This document shows positions 1 to 6,146 of a stretch of 17,472 nucleotides of DNA, piece by piece. A program made the translations under genes and the position numbers. This stretch comes from Bacteroidales bacterium UBA1725 (lineage in GTDB: Bacteria; Bacteroidota; Bacteroidia; Bacteroidales; UBA932). The first letter of the stretch is position 1, and each line of letters begins with the position of its first letter. The notes beneath the pieces were generated by a model. That model ran no database searches and was not told the origin of the DNA. It saw nothing but the letters and a program-made list of their open reading frames with translations. The stretch spans positions 19,095-36,566 of the forward strand of contig DCIN01000007.1 in the NCBI GenBank assembly GCA_002315815.1, written 5' to 3'.

Positions 1-140
1 ATTTCATATTTGTTTCGCTGCTCAGCCGATGCGTCCATCAGCGCTGGATACCAAAGGAGAGACTGCTTCAGTTTCCGTCCTGAGGCATCTTCCGCATATA
101 TAAATTTGGAATCAAACGATATGTTATTCAATAGTTTCAT
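1..140 (-). CDS. DUF2442 domain protein, partial (runs off window start)
   Basis: Reverse-strand frame starting with ATG at 140-138 and open to the window edge (46 complete codons). It begins MKLLNNISFDSKFIYAEDA and contains LLWYPALMDASAEQRNKYE. This matches the DUF2442 signature of a W-Y-P motif followed by a short 'L..A..EQR..Y.I' stretch. The start codon overlaps the stop of the upstream DUF4160 gene by one base (TAATG), so the two are almost certainly translated together. DUF2442 and DUF4160 genes are commonly found as neighbours in bacteria and have been treated as a candidate toxin-antitoxin-like pair. That role is family-level inference and is not shown here. The C-terminal end is outside the window. 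Confidence 0.85.
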   Translation of the reverse strand, partial: MKLLNNISFDSKFIYAEDASGRKLKQSLLWYPALMDASAEQRNKYE

Positions 141-379
141 TACTTCCCAAAGTGCTCCTTCCACCTTTTAATGATAATGTCTGTATTATCAGCAATCACC
201 TCTTCTATCTTTCTCTGATCACCTGCCTTGATGCCATTTTTTTCCCTGAGACTGAACTTTCCATCAATCAATTCATAGACAGCATAGCCATCGCTACCTT
301 CTATATGGACGTGAATAGGCTCATGCTCCTTACTGTAGAAGAAAAACGAAAAACCGAAGAATCTGAAGATTTCAGGCAT
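140..379 (-). CDS. DUF4160 domain protein
   Basis: A 79-aa protein starting MPEIFRFFGFSFFFYSKEHE and containing the HVH motif (PIHVHIEG) about a third of the way in. It ends with a charged helix, QRKIEEVIADNTDIIIKRW, then KEHFGK. This is the full length and full motif set of the DUF4160 family: an MP-x-I-F start, a F-Y-S-x-E-H-x-P-x-H-V-H core and a terminal W-x-E-H-F. No signal peptide is present, so it is expected to be cytoplasmic. The ATG at 379 is the only sensible start. Its stop overlaps the start of the DUF2442 gene, forming a two-gene operon. The pair resembles small two-gene modules carried in accessory DNA, and the neighbourhood (pseudogene, tRNA, hairpin block) supports an accessory location. 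The biochemical function is unknown to me. Confidence 0.85.
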   Translation of the reverse strand: MPEIFRFFGFSFFFYSKEHEPIHVHIEGSDGYAVYELIDGKFSLREKNGIKAGDQRKIEEVIADNTDIIIKRWKEHFGK

Positions 380-502
380 ATCAGTATTAATTATAAGACA
401 AAGATAGGGAATTATTTTTAATACCTTAGTGCAATCGCTATTAAAAAGAGAAATACAATCAAATAAGTATAGCTGTTATCAGCAAGGACGTCAGCTGAAT
501 GG
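380..502. other. AT-rich spacer upstream of the DUF4160 gene
   Basis: The 123 bp between the pseudogene's last recognisable stop and the DUF4160 start contain no ORF, no RNA-like fold and no clear TAnnTTTG box in the needed direction. The promoter of the DUF4160/DUF2442 pair is presumably here but is not identifiable by eye. Confidence 0.4.
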
Positions 503-926
503 CTAGGCTGGAAGATTCTGTACCTCAGACCAATCCACCATTACTTGTTTGTATGTCCCTGTTGTGAAATCATATTCAGATTCTATGCATTTAGGAAACA
601 GGTCGGGAGTGTATGGGTTTTCATAGGGCACCATCCCTGGAGTCTTGGCATATATGAAAGGGAATGATGGATTCACCAAAGGGACGCACCTTTCCGGAAA
701 GGCATACGGAAGCCATTACGGCATTGTATGTCTGGTAATCAATTCTTGCTTCACGTTGCTCTTTTGTCTCGAACAAAGGAATCTACAAAGCAGAAGGGTT
801 GAATGATGGCAACACTGACAATGAATCAATCTTTATGTCCTGACCATCAAGAACAGCTGCCGGATAATCTTGAGCTTTCACGTCAAAAATGCAGAAGCAC
901 AGTAGCACTGCAGATATGCATAAGCC
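503..926 (-). pseudogene. decayed secreted-protein gene fragment
   Basis: On the minus strand one frame reads LCISAVLLCFCIFDVKAQ, a clear hydrophobic signal-peptide core with a cleavage-like end, then DYPAAVLDGQDIKIDSLSV. It meets an in-frame TAG at 785-783 and continues IPLFETKEQREARIDYQTYN. After a frame change (net +1 or -2, somewhere within about 655-715) the coding sense continues as NPSFPFIYAKTPGMVPYENP and then YTPDLFPKCIESEYDFTTGT, up to VDWSEVQNLPA and TAG at 505-503. No in-frame start codon precedes the signal peptide, because the GC-rich hairpin block begins exactly there. So this looks like a 5'-truncated, nonsense- and frameshift-mutated remnant of an exported protein. I do not recognise the family. 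Confidence 0.65.
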
Positions 927-1087
927 CCTAAGGCCGCATCAGCGGCCGCGCCGAAGGAGTGAAGTTGAAGGCGCGTCTCAACGCGCCCGGCGGAGGGCGG
1001 GACGGAGCCATCGCAGATGGCGATGTCGGTAGCCCGAGAGCCGCGGGGGTAGCCGCGATAGCGGCGGGTAAGGGGGCAGAGCCCCCT
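924..1087. repeat. GC-rich structured intergenic element of five hairpins
   Basis: A block of about 160 bp, far more GC-rich than its surroundings, with no plausible ORF. It contains five perfect short inverted repeats in series: GGCCGC/GCGGCC (932-937/942-947), GGCGCG/CGCGCC (970-975/982-987), GCCATC/GATGGC (1007-1012/1016-1021), GCCGC/GCGGC (1052-1056/1061-1065) and AGGGGGC/GCCCCCT (1071-1077/1081-1087), with loops of 3-6 nt. On the minus strand its two ends are similar (TTTAGGGGGCT at 1089-1079 and CTTAGGGGCTTA at 932-921), like imperfect terminal direct repeats. It has the look of a dispersed, structured intergenic repeat. Copy number elsewhere in the genome cannot be seen here. Confidence 0.6.
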
Positions 1088-1142
1088 AAAAACAAGAGAG
1101 GGTGACTATCAGTCTTTCGACTTTTTAGTCACCCTCTCTTGT
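1086..1142 (-). terminator. intrinsic terminator of tRNA-Leu
   Basis: A perfect 17-bp stem (1142-1126 pairing with 1108-1092) encloses a 17-nt loop that itself holds a 4-bp hairpin (AGTC/GACT, 1111-1122). It is followed on the minus strand by TTTTT (1091-1087). The stem includes the tRNA discriminator base position (1142), so the terminator begins with no gap after the mature tRNA body. Confidence 0.85.
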
Positions 1143-1224
1143 GCGGCAGGTGAGACTCGAACTCACACAGGCTAACGCCCACTACCCCCTCAAAGTAGCG
1201 TGTCTACCATTTCACCACTGCCGC
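1142..1224 (-). tRNA. tRNA-Leu (anticodon GAG)
   Basis: The reverse strand folds as a class II tRNA of 83 nt. The acceptor is GCGGCAG/CTGCCGC with discriminator A. The D-arm is GTG...CAC with AAATGGTAGA in the loop. The anticodon arm is CTACT-TTGAGGG-GGTAG, placing GAG at positions 34-36. A long variable arm has a GGC-GTTA-GCC stem, and the T-arm is GTGAG-TTCGAGT-CTCAC. The long variable arm and GAG anticodon identify leucine (CUC/CUU codons). CCA is not encoded. It is monocistronic, between a consensus promoter and an intrinsic terminator. Confidence 0.96.
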
Positions 1225-1240
1225 AGACACTTTGGGATTG

Positions 1241-1271
1241 CAAATATAAATATATTTCTTCAATCTCCAAA
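1241..1271 (-). promoter_or_regulatory. Bacteroidetes-type promoter of tRNA-Leu
   Basis: On the minus strand a -33 element TTTGG (1271-1267) is followed, after 19 bp from TTTG, by a -7 element TATATTTG (1248-1241). This matches the Bacteroides primary sigma consensus (TTTG, 19-21 bp, TAnnTTTG). The tRNA 5' end lies 16 nt after the -7 box, implying a leader of roughly 10-13 nt. Confidence 0.85.
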
Positions 1272-1311
1272 AAATAGTGAAACGTTTTTTAATGCCCGGC
1301 AGTTGCTTTGC

Positions 1312-3114
1312 CTATACCAGATATCCGAAGTGTTTCAGTCTTTGCGTGAAAACAGCACTCTTTGAAACAGGCACAAGTACGCGGTATCCTTCTGCCTTGA
1401 TAACTATGTTTCTGAGTACGGAATCATCTGAAATCAGGCGCAGGAGTTCTTTGTGGTTTGGATCAAGAGAATACAACCTATACTCTTCCCTGTCGTTCTT
1501 GAATGGATAGCAACGCCGGCTTATGGTTTCAAAAAAATCTGTCCATACCTTCGGTGGCTCGGAACACATATAATCCTTGAAGAAATCAATCTTATCCTTG
1601 ACATCCTTGCTGCTGTAACACTTGGCAAGGAAAGATTCGGGACTGATTCGGAATCGGTTACCTCCTATCGGGAGAGCTATGTCTCCAAGAAGGCTCTCAT
1701 AGGGATTGCCCGGCTTCAAGGACCGTATCACAAGCATTCTCGAATCCAGTTCGAACAGTTCTTCCTGCTCGATTTCCGGAGCTGAATAATTTTTCGTCAG
1801 GCCGAAGGCGTATTTACCCAAAGGGTTCAGTCTTACCGCTAGAATACGGTCGAAAGGTGTGGCGCAACCCGCGGGATTTTCTTTTCCGCAAAGAAGAGTG
1901 GCCGCTCCCAATCCGTACAGCACGCTGCAGTAGGACTGCATTATTGCAAGGTCCACTTCTTCGGTCAGATTCTCCGGAGTCAGGGCTTCACCCAGACTTG
2001 CGTTCTCCAGATACATTTCTGAGAATGCCCTGTAAGAAAGGGTTGATCCTGTATCTATGCAGAGTAATGAGAGTGTCTTAAGATTAACCCACAGTTCACC
2101 TGCCTCTTCCAGAGCGCTTTGAATCAGACGGATGGCGTGGTTTGTACCGTTGTAGTACAATGAATTGGCCTTGAATCCCTTGATAAAAGGAAGAAGATTG
2201 GGTATGTTGGTTTCAGGACTCTTGTTGTTCAGGATGGTGACCGCCGATTTGACCACATCGCAGTAAGGGGCGTTGTCTTTGGCATCGGTGGCGTTCAGAT
2301 AGGGGAAGTAAACTTGCCCGATGTTGTACTTTTGTCCGTACTCCTGAAGGTCGGGAATAATATCTTTTACCGGCAGTTGCTTCATCACTTTGGCTGATGA
2401 GGCCTGAGTCACTTTGAAGGTGGAAAATTTCAGTATTTCCTGCTTGATCAGACCCTTGATTACCGGATATGCCGTCATCGCCTCGGTTTCGGCATCGAAT
2501 TGTGCCAGTCCTTCAGGGATTTCTTCGAGATACAGGGATTTTTTGCCGAGCATCTGATTCAGCACTTCATCGAAGATGAAAGTCCTTTCTTTGTTCAGAT
2601 AGAAATAGTTGTCATCCTCTCTATAATACCGTGGAGTGGTGGATAAGGAATCTGCGCTGTATGCCGTCACGGAAGAAAACCAGAATGAATTGATGCCACC
2701 TATCTTCTCCCTGTGCTTGCCATACCATTGGCTGAAGTCATCTTCAAGCAAATTTTCCATTCCCATAGTCTTGAGAGACTTGGCACTGATGAATTTCTGG
2801 GTTGACAGTATCTTCATCAGATCCAGCACTGCTTGCGGAAGACGGGAAAGGAACAATTTGAGGATGCTGTTGTCGTGGATGAGCAGTGCAAGTAATCTGC
2901 GGCAGTCTTCGGATGTAAACTGATACGATTTCTGCTTGCCGATGAATTGTTCCAGTGAGACGTGCTTTCCCTCCACAAGCACTTTCAATGGCTCGTCCAG
3001 AACCGACTTGAAGATATCGATTATCTGCTGGGTTTCATTTTTGGAAAAGTGACAGGCTTTTTCTGTATAGGCTTCATCGAATGCCTTTTGGGAAACTATC
3101 TTTAATTCTGTCAT
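1312..3114 (-). CDS. conserved hypothetical protein, downstream partner of SNF2 ATPase
   Basis: A 600-aa protein with no signal peptide or membrane segment, so presumably cytoplasmic. ATG at 3114, 39 bp after the SNF2 stop codon, makes a two-gene operon with it. I cannot assign a family with confidence. Two segments recall proteins carrying XPB/Ssl2-type helicase-associated domains: RLNPLGKYAFGLT at about residues 426-438, which resembles the 'L-T-P-L-G-R' motif, and the extreme C-terminus, where VIKAEGYRVLVPVSKSAVF is followed by a terminal L...GY motif. These resemblances are weak and from memory of motif shape. The middle is rich in aromatic residues (YYREDDNYFYLNKERTF). The most economical inference is an accessory or regulatory subunit working with the ATPase encoded just upstream. 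There is no recognisable enzyme motif, Walker motif or zinc-binding cluster. The gene ends about 40 bp before the tRNA-Leu promoter. Confidence 0.8.
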   Translation of the reverse strand: MTELKIVSQKAFDEAYTEKACHFSKNETQQIIDIFKSVLDEPLKVLVEGKHVSLEQFIGKQKSYQFTSEDCRRLLALLIHDNSILKLFLSRLPQAVLDLMKILSTQKFISAKSLKTMGMENLLEDDFSQWYGKHREKIGGINSFWFSSVTAYSADSLSTTPRYYREDDNYFYLNKERTFIFDEVLNQMLGKKSLYLEEIPEGLAQFDAETEAMTAYPVIKGLIKQEILKFSTFKVTQASSAKVMKQLPVKDIIPDLQEYGQKYNIGQVYFPYLNATDAKDNAPYCDVVKSAVTILNNKSPETNIPNLLPFIKGFKANSLYYNGTNHAIRLIQSALEEAGELWVNLKTLSLLCIDTGSTLSYRAFSEMYLENASLGEALTPENLTEEVDLAIMQSYCSVLYGLGAATLLCGKENPAGCATPFDRILAVRLNPLGKYAFGLTKNYSAPEIEQEELFELDSRMLVIRSLKPGNPYESLLGDIALPIGGNRFRISPESFLAKCYSSKDVKDKIDFFKDYMCSEPPKVWTDFFETISRRCYPFKNDREEYRLYSLDPNHKELLRLISDDSVLRNIVIKAEGYRVLVPVSKSAVFTQRLKHFGYLV

Positions 3115-3153
3115 TGCGGTCTGCTTGCTTTTTTGCTGTTTGAATAATAAGGC

Positions 3154-5967
3154 TTACTGTTTGAAGATGAAGTCAATATCCTCTTCCGTAATGTTCTTGT
3201 CCATCTTGCCGTCAGAACTAATCAGCGAGTCCACAAGCATTTTCTTTTGTTCCTGAAGCCGGCATATTTTATCTTCAATGGTTCCTGCAGCAATGATGGA
3301 GAATGTCATTACCTTGGACTTCTGCCCTATTCTGTGCAGCCGCCCTATGGCCTGCTCCTCTTCGGCTCTGTTCCACCAGGGTTCGAAGATATAGACGGTG
3401 TCCGCTGCCGTGAGGTTGAGACCCACACCTCCTGTCTTGAGTGTCATCAGGAGAACCTTGCAGTCCGGCTCGTTCTGGAATCTTGAGACTACCGTTCCGC
3501 GATCTCTCGTAGCTCCGGTCATAGTAACATAAGCTATTCCTGCAGCGTCAAGTTTCTCCGCTACCAGTTCAATTCCTGCTATGAAATTGAAGAATATGAC
3601 GGCTTTGTGCCCATTGGCCACGGCTTCTTCCAGCGACTCCATCAGCACCGGAAGCTTGGAAGATTTCACTATGGAATCAGTGAATATTTCCGGAGCAGAG
3701 GCGATTCTGCGCAGTTCGCTCATCGCCTGCAGTATAATCAGTCTGGACTTGGATATTCCATTGGCAGATACTTCGTTGTGAACGGTTTCGTAGAATGTTC
3801 TGCGCCTCTGCTCGTAGAAACTTGCGTGTTCCTCATCCAGAGTCACATACAATTTCTGATCAGTTCTGTCGGGCAAATCGTCCAGCACCTCTGTCTTGGT
3901 GCGCCTTAGTATGAAGGGATAGATTTTGCGTCTAAGTTCCTCGAGAGCATCCTTGTCGTTGAGGCGGGTGATGGGTAATGCATAGTTTTCATTGAAACTT
4001 GCAGCACTGCCGAACATCGCCGGATTGAGGAAGCGAAAAAGAGAGTAGAGTTCCGAAAGACTGTTTTCCACGGGTGTACCGCTAAGTGCAATACGGTGTT
4101 CGGAATTGAGGAGCAGTACGGCCTGACTCATTTGTGCAGCAATGTTCTTGATGTTCTGTGATTCGTCAAGCACCACCAGACGGAACTTGATTTCCCTCAG
4201 TTTATCTATGTCGCTGCGCACCATTCCGTAGGTGGTCAGTATCACCTGAGCCTCGAGGGCTTTCTCCAAATCCCTTCCGCTTCCGTAGTAGGTGCTGACT
4301 TTCAGGCCGGGGGAAAAGCGTTCAAGTTCGGAAGCCCAGTTGAAGAGAAGGCTCTTGGGCATCACTATCAAGGATGGGTCCCCGCCTTTTCTGCCTCGTT
4401 TCCCGATTCCGTGGATACGACTCAGAAGGGCGATGGTCTGCACCGTCTTGCCGAGTCCCATATCGTCTGCCAGACAAGCTCCGAATCCATTGTCATACAG
4501 ATAGTTCATCCATTTGATACCACTCTTTTGATATGGTCTAAGTTCTGCCTTGATCCCACCGTCCTCGAGATCGGAGTCTCCCAGTGAGTTGAATCCCTGA
4601 TAGAAACTGCGGCTGCGCTGTAGTGCCTTATTGTCGGTTATGGCTCCGTCCTCCAGAAGCTGGACAATTTCCGGAAGGTCGAAGAAAGACACTTTAGCCT
4701 TGCCTTTGCTGCTTTTTGCGAACAGTCTTTCCAACCGACGAACCCAGGCCTCGTCAATTACGGCCTTGTCTCCGTCGGAGAGCAGGATATAGCGCTGCTT
4801 GCGGTACTGTTGGAGGAAAGAAGACAGAGAGAGATTCTCGTCCCCCACGTTAAGGGTTACGTCGGCCTCAAGAAAATCGATTCCTGAACCCAGATTTACG
4901 GAAAGTTTGGGTTTTACCGGCCTCACCTTATATCCTCTGAGTTTTTCGGCACCCAGAATCCTGTATTCGTCCACGAGTCCGGCAAGCCCGTTGAACAGGA
5001 AGGGAGCTGCAGTGTGCTCAGGGATGATGAACATATTGTCTTCGTTGTAGATTTCTTTGGCCTCAGTCTTGGACGGAGCATACTTGCGAATGTCCTTCAG
5101 AAGGGAGTTCTGCATCTCGTGGTTGTTGCGCTGGGAAACAGGTCTTATGGTAATCTTACCGTCCTGACTCAGGGATGCGTGTCTAGTCAGCCGGAAATCT
5201 TGCAGGAACTCCGGTTCCAAACCATCCAGTTCCTGGGTTACGCGCAGATACAGAGCCTTGTCCTCATCCACCTTCTCTATCACTATGGTTGGACGTGCCT
5301 GCTCCGGCTCATCGGATATTTCCACAGTATGCCCCTCCACGCAGACGTTGATATTCTCTGTATTCGTGAAGAGTACCGAAAGGTATTTGTCCAGCAATTC
5401 TTTGGGGAAGGGGAGACCGAAAGCATCCATTGCCATAAAATTGGAACCTATCGGGACAGTACGTACCAGCTTTCCGTCGCAAAGGGCGAAACTGTCATCG
5501 ACGGGATTAGGTGCAAGCATAGTCTCCTCCCCACAATACAGGCTGGTTACAGGTTCGTAATTGCCGCGTTTTTCTTCAAGCTGAATTTTCCAGTTCCATC
5601 TGAGGTTATTGTCCGGTATGATTGGACTCATCCGCTCGTCGCACAGGTTGTCACATTCCATCAACTGATAGATGATATGCCTGTTTTTTGGCAGCGACAC
5701 GCCTTCATTCCTATCCCCCCAGCATACATTGAACGAGTCCTCGTCTCGGGCCTGTTCCATACTTCTGAGCACGGATGACAGAGGTTCATTGAAAAGACGG
5801 CAGTCCGGACTCGTCGGATTGCCTTTCTCGTCTATGGTGTCGAGAACAGCTTCGCCCGAAGATCTGAAGCTGATACGGAAGAGAAATCTGCCGTCAGCTG
5901 TTCCAACTGCCGACACGGGACCTCTGGCGGGGACAGAGGTCTTCAGTTTTTCAAGAAAATGCTGCAT
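3154..5967 (-). CDS. SNF2-family DEAD/DEAH-box DNA-dependent ATPase (helicase-like)
   Basis: A 937-aa protein in two parts. Residues 1 to about 475 are a long N-terminal region I do not recognise. Residues from about 478 on are a complete SNF2 motor: motif I LADDMGLGKTVQ (Walker A about 501-508), motif II LDESQ (about 600, a DESQ variant of DEAH/DEAQ), motif III ALSGTPVENS (about 627), then the C-terminal RecA lobe with KAVIFFNF, TLKTGGVGLNLTAADTVYIF and EPWWNRAEEEQAIGRLHRIG (motifs V-VI, about 849-882). All catalytic motifs are intact. The family moves along or remodels duplex DNA-protein complexes rather than unwinding DNA. Bacterial relatives include RapA/HepA, which recycles RNA polymerase, but this lacks anything I can identify as the RapA N-terminal Tudor-like domains. 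The start at ATG 5967 follows a divergent intergenic region. The next gene lies 39 bp downstream on the same strand. No restriction, nuclease or other defence gene is adjacent. Confidence 0.93.
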   Translation of the reverse strand: MQHFLEKLKTSVPARGPVSAVGTADGRFLFRISFRSSGEAVLDTIDEKGNPTSPDCRLFNEPLSSVLRSMEQARDEDSFNVCWGDRNEGVSLPKNRHIIYQLMECDNLCDERMSPIIPDNNLRWNWKIQLEEKRGNYEPVTSLYCGEETMLAPNPVDDSFALCDGKLVRTVPIGSNFMAMDAFGLPFPKELLDKYLSVLFTNTENINVCVEGHTVEISDEPEQARPTIVIEKVDEDKALYLRVTQELDGLEPEFLQDFRLTRHASLSQDGKITIRPVSQRNNHEMQNSLLKDIRKYAPSKTEAKEIYNEDNMFIIPEHTAAPFLFNGLAGLVDEYRILGAEKLRGYKVRPVKPKLSVNLGSGIDFLEADVTLNVGDENLSLSSFLQQYRKQRYILLSDGDKAVIDEAWVRRLERLFAKSSKGKAKVSFFDLPEIVQLLEDGAITDNKALQRSRSFYQGFNSLGDSDLEDGGIKAELRPYQKSGIKWMNYLYDNGFGACLADDMGLGKTVQTIALLSRIHGIGKRGRKGGDPSLIVMPKSLLFNWASELERFSPGLKVSTYYGSGRDLEKALEAQVILTTYGMVRSDIDKLREIKFRLVVLDESQNIKNIAAQMSQAVLLLNSEHRIALSGTPVENSLSELYSLFRFLNPAMFGSAASFNENYALPITRLNDKDALEELRRKIYPFILRRTKTEVLDDLPDRTDQKLYVTLDEEHASFYEQRRRTFYETVHNEVSANGISKSRLIILQAMSELRRIASAPEIFTDSIVKSSKLPVLMESLEEAVANGHKAVIFFNFIAGIELVAEKLDAAGIAYVTMTGATRDRGTVVSRFQNEPDCKVLLMTLKTGGVGLNLTAADTVYIFEPWWNRAEEEQAIGRLHRIGQKSKVMTFSIIAAGTIEDKICRLQEQKKMLVDSLISSDGKMDKNITEEDIDFIFKQ

Positions 5968-6146
5968 TCCTTCAATAAATGATTGCGAAGATAGTGAATA
6001 ATAATTATAATGAATACTCGCAAAATGCTTATATTCGTTAAGTATATGGACGAGCCATAGCCGATATGACTATGGCGGAGTTCGACGGCGATATGAACAA
6101 AAGACGACAGAAATCAATAGATTTCATAAATGAATAATCGATAAAT
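5968..6146. promoter_or_regulatory. divergent intergenic region between SNF2 operon and tricorn gene
   Basis: This 179-bp AT-rich region must hold two outward promoters. Near-consensus -7 boxes with one mismatch each are TATCTTCG on the minus strand (5993-5986, for the SNF2 gene) and TATATTCG on the plus strand (6030-6037, for the peptidase gene). Neither has a TTTG at 19-21 bp upstream, so both assignments are tentative. A perfect inverted repeat GCCATAG/CTATGGC with a 9-nt loop lies at 6054-6076, in the predicted leader of the peptidase gene. Confidence 0.4.

Noticed and set aside
924..1142. CRISPR array or attachment site beside the tRNA
   Set aside because: The inverted repeats differ from each other, so they are not direct repeats with spacers. 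No second copy of the tRNA 3' end was seen in the window, and no integrase is present.
1272..1311. Terminator after the 600-aa gene
   Set aside because: A T-run is present on the minus strand but no stable stem precedes it. Only TGCC..GGCA-like pairing of 3-4 bp is visible.
5014..5778. A 254-codon open frame on the plus strand
   Set aside because: It lies wholly antisense to the SNF2 gene, has no coherent domain or signal peptide, and the opposite strand encodes a complete ATPase. It is a shadow frame.
1312..5967. SNF2 pair as an anti-phage defence island
   Set aside because: No methylase, nuclease, reverse transcriptase or other defence gene is adjacent within the window, so the evidence is insufficient beyond the presence of an SNF2 motor.
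6066..6137. A 23-codon plus-strand frame (MTMAEFDGDMNKRRQKSIDF...) in the intergenic region
   Set aside because: Very short, no family resemblance, and its ATG lies within the inverted repeat. Not supportable as a gene without comparative data.
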